64,000 bases of DNA, taken from assembly GCF_025336525.1 (NCBI RefSeq), contig NZ_JAOCZP010000011.1, forward strand, positions 87,675 through 151,674, given 5' to 3'. The stretch is from Chelativorans salis. GTDB lineage: Bacteria > Pseudomonadota > Alphaproteobacteria > Rhizobiales > Rhizobiaceae. Each line of letters starts with the position of its first letter. The first letter of the stretch is position 1. Position numbers and translations under genes: made by a program. Positions 52,745 to 60,885 of this stretch are shown here, one piece after another. Under the pieces are notes generated by a model that made no database searches, was not told where the DNA came from, and saw only the letters and a list, made by a program, of their open reading frames with translations.

Positions 52745-53527
52745 TTACATGCGCGCGTCTTCAACGTTGATGCGTCGGTACCGTGCTTCGATGAAGGAGT
52801 AGAGCGCGAAGGCGATCAGGCCGAGTCCCATCAGGGACAGCAGCAACCAACCCAAAGGTAGCGATTGGATGAACTCCAACGCCGCCTTGGAGCTTGCCTG
52901 ATCGCCGCCACGGAAAGTCCGGGTCAAGAGAAGGAACGCGAGTATCAGAAAGACTAGGCCTCGCGCGACCAAGCCGGTCTTGGCTACCGGATGAATGATT
53001 TTCATCGCACCCGCGTCCGCCTTCAGATATCGAGCGTACCGCTCCTGCACTGCCTTGATGATATGCGCCATCCCGGCGCCTGCGAGCGCCAGGGCCAGAA
53101 TGGCGGAGACCCATCGCGCGCCAACAAAGGCAGCCAGCGTCGCGGCCCAACCGCCGCCGCTGCTTCCGCCTCCGCCCGCAAGCGACAAAGTGTAGGAAGC
53201 AAGCGCCGCATAGACGAGGCCGCTCACGAGGAGGCCTCCCCGAATAGCAATTCCCTTGGGGTCGGTGCCGTGGTTGTCCGTATCGAATCCGGCCTGGATC
53301 AGTCGCCAGAGGGCGTAGAAGGCAAAGCCCGCCACCAGCGCATACGCAAGAACGCTGCCAGCCACGCTCGACAACAGCACGAGCAACGCATCCCGGGAGC
53401 CCATCGCCTCGCCGGCACCAATTGCAGCGAGCGCCGCAAAGACCCCGATCACGCCATAGATCAGACCTCGAGCCGCATAGCCTGCGCGGGCAAGCGGTCG
53501 GAACGACGTCCAGATCTCATTCGCCAC
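52745..53527 (-). CDS. DUF1206 membrane protein
   Basis: A 260-residue protein made of three repeated two-helix units, each beginning with an 'ARAGYAARGLIYGVIGVFAA'-type motif; the second is 'IAIRGGLLVSGLVYAALASY' and the third 'VAKTGLVARGLVFLILAFLL'. This is the DUF1206 pattern. The linker 'GGGGSSGGG' is glycine-rich. The GTG at 53527 has GGAG 6 nt upstream; an ATG at 53533 sits directly against the ribosome site and is less likely. Function unknown. Confidence 0.85.
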   Translation of the reverse strand: MANEIWTSFRPLARAGYAARGLIYGVIGVFAALAAIGAGEAMGSRDALLVLLSSVAGSVLAYALVAGFAFYALWRLIQAGFDTDNHGTDPKGIAIRGGLLVSGLVYAALASYTLSLAGGGGSSGGGWAATLAAFVGARWVSAILALALAGAGMAHIIKAVQERYARYLKADAGAMKIIHPVAKTGLVARGLVFLILAFLLLTRTFRGGDQASSKAALEFIQSLPLGWLLLSLMGLGLIAFALYSFIEARYRRINVEDARM

Positions 53528-53790
53528 GTACATCTCCTCTGGGGGTGGATGAATGCGCGACGGGGAATATACGTTCCGCTGCGGATGAGGAGCTGCAACG
53601 ACCTGTAGGCTTTTAGAAGGGTGGTGATGTCACGAAGCCGCACCCCGTCATCGAAGGACTTAAGACAGGCACTGCCACACCCAAAAGAGATATCCGGCCC
53701 GTCACCAGTCCAGCCTCACATCCCATTCGCCCCTGATTTGCCCGGCTGCCAGTCTTGTGAGACTATCAGGCCGGGTTCTGGAGGGTTGCC

Positions 53791-54111
53791 ATGGGCAGGG
53801 GTGCTCAGCCTTGGGGAAGGAAGCCGAGACCGCCAAGTTGGACCTGGCGATTGCCCATCGTCGCGTTCTTCGGCGCAGGCGCGGCTATCTATGTCGCCAG
53901 CGCGGGCTTGCCGGCAATGACGCTTCCAAACGCGCTCAATCCGGCCTGCAACATCAAGGGCAATGTCAGCATCAACAGTGGGCAGCGGATTTACCACTTG
54001 CCGGGTGACAAGTTTTACTCTGAAACCATCATCCGCCCGGAGTACGGTGAACGCTGGTTTTGCTCAGAACAAGAAGCGCGGGCGGCGGGATGGCGAAGGG
54101 CTATACGATAA
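53791..54111 (+). CDS. Sunset-domain membrane-anchored protein
   Basis: A 106-residue protein with one hydrophobic segment ('LPIVAFFGAGAAIYVASAGL') followed by a 50-residue domain 'CNIKGNVSINSGQRIYHLPG' ... 'GERWFCSEQEARAAGWRRA'. This is the sunset domain often annotated as succinoglycan-biosynthesis or nuclease-associated. The two Cys residues ('CNIKG', 'WFCSE') are conserved. It would lie on the periplasmic face. Function unknown. Confidence 0.8.
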   Translation: MGRGAQPWGRKPRPPSWTWRLPIVAFFGAGAAIYVASAGLPAMTLPNALNPACNIKGNVSINSGQRIYHLPGDKFYSETIIRPEYGERWFCSEQEARAAGWRRAIR

Positions 54112-54251
54112 TACCGCAACCCCTATTTCCAAGGCGCGTCCGGCGCTACAACGGCAGGAAGCAACTCCTCATCGCGTAACCCGCGTTGATGGAGCACAAT
54201 CAGGTCTGACGCGATCATCTCCGCTGGCTTACTGAGAGGATCAATGTTGGC

Positions 54252-54626
54252 TTGGCGCTTTCAACCTTGTTTGATGAGCTATTGGCACGGCCCGCGATCG
54301 ACTGGTCTCATCGGAATGAGCTTTCGGATCAGCCTGGTGTGTACGTGTTCTACAACCCAGAAGGCGCGCCGGTTTACGTTGGGCGCACCCGAAACGATCG
54401 ATCACTGAAATCCCGCGTTTCATTTCAATTCAGCGGCGGAAACGAGAATGATCCAGGCACATTGGCGAAAAACAAGGCTCGCTTGGATGGAATGCCGTTC
54501 GCTGATGCTGTGACTGAAATCCAGTCTCACACAGTTCGCGCTTTAGCCGTACTGGATCGGCGGCAGCGCTTTCTCCTAGAGTGTCTCGTGACCGCTTACC
54601 TGCAACCGACGTATGGCGTCGGATAA
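54252..54626 (+). CDS. GIY-YIG-type nuclease-domain protein
   Basis: A 124-residue protein with 'GVYVFYNPEGAPVYVGRTRN', matching the GIY-x10-YIG core as GVY...YVG, and the downstream arginine in 'RSLKSRVSFQF'. The expected catalytic glutamate may be in 'FLLECLVTAYLQPTYG'. The start is a TTG (54252) with GAGAGGA upstream; no ATG exists in this frame nearby. It stands alone. It may be a selfish or defence-associated nuclease, or a repair protein. Confidence 0.6.
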   Translation: MALSTLFDELLARPAIDWSHRNELSDQPGVYVFYNPEGAPVYVGRTRNDRSLKSRVSFQFSGGNENDPGTLAKNKARLDGMPFADAVTEIQSHTVRALAVLDRRQRFLLECLVTAYLQPTYGVG

Positions 54627-54723
54627 GGCGGCTGAGCCAGCGAACTGTGTGCGTCGCGTCGACCACCGTGCTTGCCAGACATGTTTATATCCTGGATCAT
54701 TCTTCAGTCGCTGAGGGTTCAGA

Positions 54724-54969
54724 ATGGCGATGTCTCTCTTTCTTGTAGTGACACTGATTGTCGTTGTCGCTGCCGGCATCAGCCTGCTCATGGTGCCGGC
54801 ATCGGTGATCTTCCTGAGCTGGCGCACAGTGCTTTGGGTGCGAAATCCTGACGAGAGGGATTGGTTGAGCTATTCGATCAAGATCGGAAGTGTCGCGCTC
54901 GCCTCAGCAATTGCAGTATTGGTCCTCTCCGTTCTATTTCTTGATTTTGCGTGGTGGGATGCGCCCTAG
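54724..54969 (+). CDS. Small membrane protein, 81 residues
   Basis: Two hydrophobic helices ('FLVVTLIVVVAAGISLLMVP' and 'IGSVALASAIAVLVLSVLFL') flank a charged loop 'WVRNPDERDWLSYS'. GAGGG lies about 7 nt before the ATG. Not recognised. Confidence 0.55.
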   Translation: MAMSLFLVVTLIVVVAAGISLLMVPASVIFLSWRTVLWVRNPDERDWLSYSIKIGSVALASAIAVLVLSVLFLDFAWWDAP

Positions 54970-55029
54970 CGAGCAGGATGGACGCTGCTTGTCGGTGAGC
55001 GCCATCTTCCGGCAGCATTCGAGCCATGC

Positions 55030-55203
55030 CTAAGGCCCTCCCGCAATTGACCCGATTACCACCATCGTGAGGTCGTCGAGATCAATGTCGCCGTTGACGT
55101 GGATCTTGTGGCCATCCTGCGCGACTTTGAGGTCGTTCGGCCTGAGCTGCGCCTGGCGCTTGAGCTCATCTACGATCGCTTCCTTTACCTTTTGTTCCAG
55201 CAT
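55030..55203 (-). CDS. Hypothetical protein, 57 residues
   Basis: A small soluble protein ('EQKVKEAIVDELKRQAQLRP', 'KVAQDGHKIHVNGDIDLDDL', then 'TMVVIGSIAGGP'), an amphipathic helix followed by beta strands, vaguely BON-like. GGAGG lies 5 nt before the ATG at 55203; the longer frame from 55422 lacks support. Not recognised. Confidence 0.5.
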   Translation of the reverse strand: MLEQKVKEAIVDELKRQAQLRPNDLKVAQDGHKIHVNGDIDLDDLTMVVIGSIAGGP

Positions 55204-55407
55204 GCCGGCCTCCAGGTTGCGTGATGGTCTGCTTGAAACCGTGACTGCCGAACGTTGTTCCCAGGAAAAGCCCGCCGGAATCGCAGGGGAATTAACTGCC
55301 CTTCCTTCCGCTTCCTGACCTCGCGCTGCCGGCACTGCTTGTCGGTTGGCGCCATGGTTAAAATCCGCGTAGTGTTTGATTAAAACGCGCCACGATACGC
55401 TGCGCGA

Positions 55408-55566
55408 ATGCCTAGACCCCAAAGCACAATAGCCTGCCTGCTGCGGATCGTGCTGCTTCTGTCACCATCCGCTGCTGCGGTCATTATTTTCATGTGGCTC
55501 GTTCATTTGGACGAGCGCCGAGAGGTCGATGGTTCGCTCAACGAGGCGTCGGTCTGGTGGCGTTAA
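55408..55566 (+). CDS. Small single-helix membrane protein, 52 residues
   Basis: Encodes 'IACLLRIVLLLSPSAAAVII' and 'FMWLVHLDERREVDGSLNEA'. One helix with a charged C-terminal tail. No strong ribosome site was seen, so support is moderate. Confidence 0.4.
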   Translation: MPRPQSTIACLLRIVLLLSPSAAAVIIFMWLVHLDERREVDGSLNEASVWWR

Positions 55567-55717
55567 GGCGGCCCTTGAGACGGGCCATGGTGCCCAGTCG
55601 CGAATTCACACGACTCCTGAATCGCGGCAGTACCTAAAAAGGCGTATCCGTCGCCATGTTGGCCGCCGTCCCCCCGTATGACATATTCATTGTCGAGCAC
55701 CGACCAGGGGGACCGGC

Positions 55718-55819
55718 ATGCTAAACGATCTATGGGTAATGGAGTGGTCGGGCGCCATCTGGATCACTATTGGCGTCGCTACGCTGTTCCTGTTTCTGGG
55801 CTGGGCTAACAGCAATTAG
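55718..55819 (+). CDS. Membrane peptide, 33 residues
   Basis: Encodes MLNDLWVMEWSGAIWITIGV then ATLFLFLGWANSN. GGGGGA lies about 6 nt before the ATG. A single helix; not recognised. Confidence 0.5.
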   Translation: MLNDLWVMEWSGAIWITIGVATLFLFLGWANSN

Positions 55820-55943
55820 CGTCGTCCTCCGAACTATTTAAGGGTCGGCCCCGCCACCCTTCCAATAGCTTCGACAAGCCGCTCCTCGTCGAACCTGAGT
55901 TCAATGCGAAAGAACCAGGTCTCTTCGGGGTTTACCCAAGCCT

Positions 55944-56061
55944 CCACTCTACTATCGGGATCACGCTCGACCTACATTCGCACGTCATGCCGGGCATGCA
56001 GGCGGACGCCGCGGAACAGGTTGACGCTGCGATTAGGAGCGCGGTAAAGCCGAAGGCGTGA
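55944..56061 (+). pseudogene. C-terminal remnant of a tyrosine recombinase (integrase)
   Basis: The frame ending at 56061 encodes 'LHSTIGITLDLHSHVMPGMQ' and 'ADAAEQVDAAIRSAVKPKA'. This is the C-terminal signature of phage/ICE integrases (HSxxxxTxDxYSHVxPGMQ). The catalytic tyrosine position is a histidine (DLHSHV instead of DxYSHV), so even a full copy would be inactive. After the TGA the same frame continues ('FGSKMVADALLGGLAETRK'), ending inside the tRNA-Ser fragment, as integrase genes next to tRNA targets often do. The N-terminal 300 or so residues are absent. Confidence 0.65.
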
Positions 56062-56143
56062 AAGCCATTCGGTAGCAAAATGGTAGCAGACGCCCTATTG
56101 GGAGGCCTTGCAGAAACCAGAAAAGCTACCGAAATCAAGGCTT

Positions 56144-56187
56144 GGAGGGATGGCCGAGCGGTTTAAGGCACCGGTGCCGAAAACCGG
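56144..56187 (+). tRNA. 5' half of a tRNA-Ser gene (truncated)
   Basis: GGAGGGATGGCCGAGCGGTT followed by TAAGGC fits the acceptor 5' strand and D-arm of tRNA-Ser. CCGGT/ACCGG then forms an anticodon stem around GCCGAAA (apparent anticodon CGA, but position 33 is C instead of U). The long variable arm, T-arm and 3' acceptor strand are absent. It is a non-functional half gene, as left by recombination or deletion at an integration target. Confidence 0.6.
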
Positions 56188-56202
56188 TTCCGTCCCCTTA
56201 AA

Positions 56203-56227
56203 GAAGGCCCGCCGGGGACGGGCCTTC
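56203..56227. terminator. Strong hairpin after the tRNA fragment
   Basis: GAAGGCCCG (56203-56211) and CGGGCCTTC (56219-56227) form a perfect 9-bp stem with a 7-nt loop. It lies between the tRNA-Ser fragment and the convergent gene at 56253 and could serve either; on the minus strand TTTAAGG follows. Confidence 0.5.
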
Positions 56228-56252
56228 GTTGCAGAGAGGGTATTTCAGCGCC

Positions 56253-56588
56253 TCAGTCCTGGACGTCCGGAACCGGCTCGTCGCTCTGATCTGAGGGCTC
56301 GAACAGTTCCGTACCCGCATCACCGTCGCCAATAGCGCCGGTCGTGAAGGATTCGGCAGGCACCATCCCGGTGGGGCACTCGGTCTGGACGACGTCGGGG
56401 GTCGGTTCGTCGCCCTGGTCGGACGGCTCAAACGCCCCAGTACCGGGCTGAATCTCGACACAATCGCCGGCCGCCATGGTTTGGCCATCGGGAAGAAGCC
56501 GCCATACGCGGAACTCGTCGTTCTGAGCAAAGCCCGGAACGGCGCCCAGCAGTATCAGCGCAGAAGTTGCCATCAGAAGTTTGCGCAT
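56253..56588 (-). CDS. Small exported acidic protein with duplicated EPSDQ motif
   Basis: A 111-residue secreted protein. Signal peptide 'LLMATSALILLGAVPGFAQ' (cleavage near residue 22). The acidic mature part contains two near-identical repeats, 'FEPSDQGDEPTPDV' and 'FEPSDQSDEPVPDV', each followed by a spacer, with two cysteines between ('GDCVEIQ', 'TECPTG'). AAAGGA lies about 7 nt before the ATG at 56588. No family recognised; the acidic repeats might bind a cation. It is divergent from the polyol operon. Confidence 0.65.
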   Translation of the reverse strand: MRKLLMATSALILLGAVPGFAQNDEFRVWRLLPDGQTMAAGDCVEIQPGTGAFEPSDQGDEPTPDVVQTECPTGMVPAESFTTGAIGDGDAGTELFEPSDQSDEPVPDVQD

Positions 56589-56709
56589 AATCTTTCCTTT
56601 CAGCCAACATTTCCTCGGTCGCACCAACGAATAAGTGAACCCTTCGTTCCAATCGGCGGCCACATTTGCTGCGCGTGGAGATTGCTGCGCCGCAGCATCA
56701 AATGTGGCT

Positions 56710-56761
56710 TGACGTCATTTCGTGAATGTGAGTAATTGCCCATAGGTTTAGCAATTGCTCA
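56710..56761 (+). promoter_or_regulatory. Candidate smoE promoter and overlapping inverted-repeat operator
   Basis: TTGACG (56710-56715) is a good -35 box; 17 bp on, GTAATT (56733-56738) is a weak -10. Overlapping the -10, GAGTAATTGC (56731-56740) and GCAATTGCTC (56752-56761) form an inverted repeat matching at nine of ten positions, ending 18 bp before smoE. A weak promoter overlapped by a dyad fits control by the SorC/DeoR-type SmoC regulator. Confidence 0.5.
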
Positions 56762-56779
56762 AATCATCGGGAGGAATTC

Positions 56780-58090
56780 ATGAGACTCAAAGCACTGCTC
56801 CTCGGAGCCAGCTTTCTCACCGCGTCGGGCTTTGCCGCCCAGGCCGAGACGCTCACCATCGCCACAGTCAACAACGGCGACATGATCCGCATGCAGAAGC
56901 TGACGGACGACTTCAAGGCGAAGAACCCGGACATCGATCTGGAATGGGTGACGCTTGAGGAAAACGTTCTGCGCCAGCGGGTGACGACGGACATCGCCAC
57001 CAAGGGCGGCCAGTACGACGTCCTGACCATAGGCACCTATGAGGTGCCGATCTGGGCCAAGCAGGACTGGTTGCTGCCGCTGGAAAACCTCGGCGAGAAC
57101 TATGACATCGACGATCTCCTGCCGCCGATCCGCGCCGGCCTGTCCTACGAGGACAAGCTCTACGCCGCGCCCTTCTACGGTGAGAGCTCCATGGTGATGT
57201 ACCGCACCGACCTCTTCGAGGAGGCGGGGCTTGAGATGCCGGAGGCGCCGACTTGGGAGTTCGTCGCCGATGCGGCGCGTAAGATCACCGATAAGGAGAA
57301 TGAAATCTACGGCATCTGCCTGCGCGGCAAGGCGGGCTGGGGCGAGAACATGGCATTCCTGACGGCCACTGCCAACTCCTTCGGCGCCCGCTGGTTCGAC
57401 ATGGAGTGGCAGCCGCAGTTCGATCAGCCGGAGTGGAAGGAGACGCTCGACTTCTACGTCAACCTGATGAACGACGCCGGCCCGCCCGGAGCCTCCTCCA
57501 ACGGCTTCAACGAAAACCTGGCGCTGTTCCAGTCCGGCAAATGCGGCATGTGGATCGACGCCACGGTGGCCGCCTCATTCGTCACCAATCCCGATGAATC
57601 CACCGTGGCCGACAAGGTCGGCTTCGCGCTGGCGCCGGACAACGGCCTCGGCAAGCGTGGCAACTGGTTGTGGGCCTGGTCGCTCGCCATCCCTGCTGGC
57701 ACACAGAAGGCGGAGGCGGCGGAAAAGTTCATCGCCTGGGCGACCAGCAAGGACTATCTCGAACTTGTCGCCGAGAAGGAAGGCTGGGCGAACGTGCCTC
57801 CCGGCACGCGCACCTCGCTCTACGAAAACCCGAAGTATCTTGAGGCCGCACCCTTTGCCAAGATGACGATCGACTCGATCAACACGGCCGACCCGAACAA
57901 CCCGACGGTCGATCCGGTGCCCTATGTGGGCGTTCAGTTCGTGGCGATCCCGGAATTCCAGGGTCTCGGCACGGCGGTGGGACAGCAGTTTTCAGCAGCC
58001 CTTGCCGGCCAGGTAACGGTCGATCAGGCGCTCCAGAGCGCCCAGCAGCTCACCCAGCGTGAGATGATGAAGAGCGGCTACATCAAATAG
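56780..58090 (+). CDS. smoE: Polyol ABC transporter substrate-binding protein SmoE
   Basis: A 436-residue binding protein for sorbitol/mannitol-type polyols. Signal peptide 'ALLLGASFLTASGFAAQA-ET' (cleavage near residue 22). 'LTIATVNNGDMIRMQKLTDD', 'YDVLTIGTYEVPIWAKQDWL', 'APFYGESSMVMYRTDLFEEA' and 'WGENMAFLTATANSFGARWF' are typical of SmoE. GGGAGG lies 6 nt before the ATG. First gene of the operon, followed by a terminator-like hairpin and then the permease genes. The downstream sorbitol and mannitol dehydrogenases support the ligand. Confidence 0.92.
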   Translation: MRLKALLLGASFLTASGFAAQAETLTIATVNNGDMIRMQKLTDDFKAKNPDIDLEWVTLEENVLRQRVTTDIATKGGQYDVLTIGTYEVPIWAKQDWLLPLENLGENYDIDDLLPPIRAGLSYEDKLYAAPFYGESSMVMYRTDLFEEAGLEMPEAPTWEFVADAARKITDKENEIYGICLRGKAGWGENMAFLTATANSFGARWFDMEWQPQFDQPEWKETLDFYVNLMNDAGPPGASSNGFNENLALFQSGKCGMWIDATVAASFVTNPDESTVADKVGFALAPDNGLGKRGNWLWAWSLAIPAGTQKAEAAEKFIAWATSKDYLELVAEKEGWANVPPGTRTSLYENPKYLEAAPFAKMTIDSINTADPNNPTVDPVPYVGVQFVAIPEFQGLGTAVGQQFSAALAGQVTVDQALQSAQQLTQREMMKSGYIK

Positions 58091-58104
58091 CCTCCCTCCT
58101 CCCT

Positions 58105-58138
58105 GGGCCGCCTTCGGTAGTGCGGGGCGGCCCCTTTT
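58105..58138 (+). terminator. Hairpin plus short T-run after smoE
   Basis: GGGCCGCC (58105-58112) and GGCGGCCC (58126-58133) form a perfect 8-bp stem with a 13-nt loop, followed by CTTTT. It lies 15 bp after smoE and 21 bp before smoF, so it would terminate part of the message and leave the binding protein in excess over the membrane components. Confidence 0.6.
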
Positions 58139-58158
58139 CACCCTTCCCGGAGAGCACG

Positions 58159-59031
58159 ATGGCCACGTTGCACACCCAGTCGACCGCGCGCCTGATGATG
58201 GCGCCTGCCGTCGTGCTTCTGCTCATGTGGATGCTCGTGCCGCTCGGCATGACGCTGTGGTTCTCCTTCCTGCGCTACAACCTTCTGATGCCGGGCATGG
58301 AGGAATGGACCGGCTTCGACAATTACTACTACTTCCTCACCGACCCCGCCTTCAGCACAGCACTCGTCAACACACTGCTGCTGGTCGGCGGCGTGCTCCT
58401 GATCTCGGTCGGCGGCGGGATTGCGCTTGCCCTCCTTCTCGACCAGCCCTTCTTCGGACAGGGCATCGTGCGGCTTCTCGTCATCGCGCCCTTCTTTGTC
58501 ATGCCGACCGTTTCCGCGCTGGTGTGGAAGAACATGTTCATGAACCCCGTCTACGGGCTGTTCGCGTGGGTGGCGAAGTTCTTCGGGCTTCAGCCCGTCG
58601 ACTGGCTGGCCGAAGTGCCGCTCTTCTCCATCGTCCTCATCGTCGCCTGGCAGTGGCTGCCCTTTGCGACGCTGATCCTTCTAACGGCGCTGCAATCGCT
58701 GGACGAGGAGCAGAGGGAAGCGGCGGAGATGGACGGGGCCGGTCCGGTCTCGCGCTTCATCTACATCGTGCTGCCGCACCTTTCGCGCGCCATCACCGTC
58801 GTCATCCTCATCGAGACCATCTTCCTGCTCTCCGTCTTCGCCGAAATCCTCGTGACGACCAATGGCGGACCGGGGCTACAAAGTACCAATCTCACCTATC
58901 TCGTCTATGCGCAGGCCTTGCTTCAGTTCGATGTCGGCGCGGCATCGGCGGGCGGCATCGTGGCGGTAATCCTCGCCAACATCGTCGCCATCTTCCTGAT
59001 GCGCATCATCGGCAAGAACCTGGACGCGTGA
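58159..59031 (+). CDS. smoF: Polyol ABC transporter permease SmoF
   Basis: A 290-residue inner-membrane permease (MalF type) with six helices ('LMMAPAVVLLLMWMLVPLGM' first) and the EAA loop 'EEQREAAEMDGAGPVSRFIY'. GGAGAG lies 7 nt before the ATG at 58159. Follows smoE and the hairpin; smoG begins 9 bp after its stop. Confidence 0.92.
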   Translation: MATLHTQSTARLMMAPAVVLLLMWMLVPLGMTLWFSFLRYNLLMPGMEEWTGFDNYYYFLTDPAFSTALVNTLLLVGGVLLISVGGGIALALLLDQPFFGQGIVRLLVIAPFFVMPTVSALVWKNMFMNPVYGLFAWVAKFFGLQPVDWLAEVPLFSIVLIVAWQWLPFATLILLTALQSLDEEQREAAEMDGAGPVSRFIYIVLPHLSRAITVVILIETIFLLSVFAEILVTTNGGPGLQSTNLTYLVYAQALLQFDVGAASAGGIVAVILANIVAIFLMRIIGKNLDA

Positions 59032-59040
59032 GGAAACCCA

Positions 59041-59871
59041 ATGGCACGAGCGATCTCCCCGCGCAGGAAATGGACGATCACCGTCGTCGCATGGCTGTTG
59101 GGCCTCGCCCTGTTCTTCCCGATCCTGTGGACGGTGCTGACCAGCTTCAAGACCGAGGGCGAGGCTATCGCCTCGCCGCCCTCCCTCATCGCCTTCGACT
59201 GGACGCTCGCCAACTATTTCGAGGTCCAGGCGCGCTCCAACTATTTCAAGTATGTCGGCAACTCGATCGTCATCGCGCTGGGCTCGACGCTCATCGGCCT
59301 TCTGATCGCCATTCCGGCCGCCTGGGCCATGGCCTTCTCGCCGACCAAACGCACCAAGGACGTGCTGATGTGGATGCTGTCCACGAAGATGCTGCCGCCT
59401 GTGGGCGTCCTGGTTCCGATCTATCTCATCTTCCGCGACACCGGCCTTCTCGACAGCCGCACCGGGCTCATTGGCGTGCTCACGATGATCAACCTGCCGA
59501 TCATCGTGTGGATGCTCTACACCTATTTCCGCGAGATCCCCGGCGAGATCCTCGAGGCCGCACGTATGGACGGCGCCTCGCTTGCCAAGGAGATCGTCTA
59601 CGTGCTGACGCCGATGGCGCTGCCCGGCATCGCCTCGACCATGCTCCTGAACATCATCCTGGCGTGGAACGAAGCTTTCTGGACGCTCAATCTCACCGCT
59701 TCGAATGCCGCGCCGCTGACCGCCTTCATCGCCGCCTATTCGAGCCCGGAGGGGTTGTTCTGGGCCAAGCTGTCGGCCGCCTCGACGCTGGCCATCGCGC
59801 CGATCCTTATCATGGGCTGGTTCTCGCAGCGCCAGCTCATCCGCGGCCTGACCTTCGGCGCGGTTAAATAA
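59041..59871 (+). CDS. smoG: Polyol ABC transporter permease SmoG
   Basis: A 276-residue permease (MalG type). The first helix is 'WTITVVAWLLGLALFFPILW' and the EAA loop is 'EIPGEILEAARMDGASLAKE'. 'LTSFKTEGEAIASPPSLIAF' is typical of the polyol branch. GAGG lies 8 nt before the ATG. It pairs with SmoF; smoK begins 15 bp downstream. Confidence 0.92.
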   Translation: MARAISPRRKWTITVVAWLLGLALFFPILWTVLTSFKTEGEAIASPPSLIAFDWTLANYFEVQARSNYFKYVGNSIVIALGSTLIGLLIAIPAAWAMAFSPTKRTKDVLMWMLSTKMLPPVGVLVPIYLIFRDTGLLDSRTGLIGVLTMINLPIIVWMLYTYFREIPGEILEAARMDGASLAKEIVYVLTPMALPGIASTMLLNIILAWNEAFWTLNLTASNAAPLTAFIAAYSSPEGLFWAKLSAASTLAIAPILIMGWFSQRQLIRGLTFGAVK

Positions 59872-59886
59872 AGGCTGGGGGAGAAG

Positions 59887-60885
59887 ATGGGAAAAATAAC
59901 GCTCGATAAAGTCTCGAAATCCTTCGGCCAGACCAGTGTCATTCCGCAGATCGACCTGACGATCGAGGATGGCGAGTTCGTCGTCTTCGTCGGCCCCTCC
60001 GGCTGCGGCAAGTCCACGCTTCTGCGCCTCATCGCCGGGTTGGAGGACACCACCAGGGGCACAATCAGCATCGACGGCCAGGACGTGACCGGAGCGCCGC
60101 CTGCCAAGCGCGGCCTTTCCATGGTTTTCCAATCCTACGCGCTCTACCCGCACATGAGCGTGCGGCAGAACATCGCCTTTCCGCTCAAAATGGCGAACGA
60201 GGACAAGGCGGTGATCGCCAAAAAGGTGGAGGAGGCCGCGCGCATCCTCAACCTGACCGACTATCTGGAGCGCCGCCCCGGCCAGCTTTCCGGTGGCCAG
60301 CGCCAGCGCGTTGCCATCGGCCGGGCCATCGTGCGCCAGCCCAAGGCTTTTCTCTTCGACGAGCCGCTGTCAAACCTCGATGCGGCGCTGCGTGGCACCA
60401 TGCGGCTGGAGATCAGCGAACTGCACCAGAGCCTCGGCACCACCATGGTCTACGTCACCCACGATCAGGTGGAGGCGATGACCATGGCCGACAAGATCGT
60501 CGTCCTGCAGGCGGGCCGCGTCGAGCAGGTGGGCTCGCCGCTGGAGCTTTACCGCAGCCCGCGGAATCTTTTCGTCGCCGGTTTCATCGGTGCACCAAAG
60601 ATGAACCTGATCGACGGTACGGGGGCGAGGAAGCACAACGCCGCCACCATTGGCATCCGCCCCGAGCACATTCGGCTTTCCTCCGATGGTGGAGAATGGA
60701 CGGGTAAGGTCGGCGTGACCGAACATCTGGGCGCCGACACGCTGCTGCACGTTGCGGTCGACGGCGTCGGCCAGGTGACCGTGCGCGCCGATGGCGAATA
60801 TCAGGTGCGCTCCGGCGACACGGTGCGACTTACGCCGGACCCCGACAAGCTCCATCGTTTCAACGCTGACGGGGAAACATTCTGA
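59887..60885 (+). CDS. smoK: Polyol ABC transporter ATPase SmoK
   Basis: A 332-residue CUT1 ATPase: Walker A 'GPSGCGKST' (36-44), '[14 protein letters not shown]', signature '[16 protein letters not shown]', Walker B '[16 protein letters not shown]', H-loop '[15 protein letters not shown]' and the C-terminal '[11 protein letters not shown]' regulatory domain. GGGGGAG precedes the ATG. Its stop overlaps the smoS start (TGATG). It is about 30 residues shorter at the C-terminus than the paralogue at 34165, within the family range. Confidence 0.93.
   Translation: MGKITLDKVSKSFGQTSVIPQIDLTIEDGEFVVFVGPSGCGKSTLLRLIAGLEDTTRGTISIDGQDVTGAPPAKRGLSMVFQSYALYPHMSVRQNIAFPLKMANEDKAVIAKKVEEAARILNLTDYLERRPGQLSGGQRQRVAIGRAIVRQPKAFLFDEPLSNLDAALRGTMRLEISELHQSLGTTMVYVTHDQVEAMTMADKIVVLQAGRVEQVGSPLELYRSPRNLFVAGFIGAPKMNLIDGTGARKHNAATIGIRPEHIRLSSDGGEWTGKVGVTEHLGADTLLHVAVDGVGQVTVRADGEYQVRSGDTVRLTPDPDKLHRFNADGETF

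Noticed and set aside
58227..59867. Plus-strand open frame of 546 codons across smoF and smoG
   Set aside because: It is an out-of-frame Arg/His-rich shadow of the two permease genes, whose products are unmistakable.
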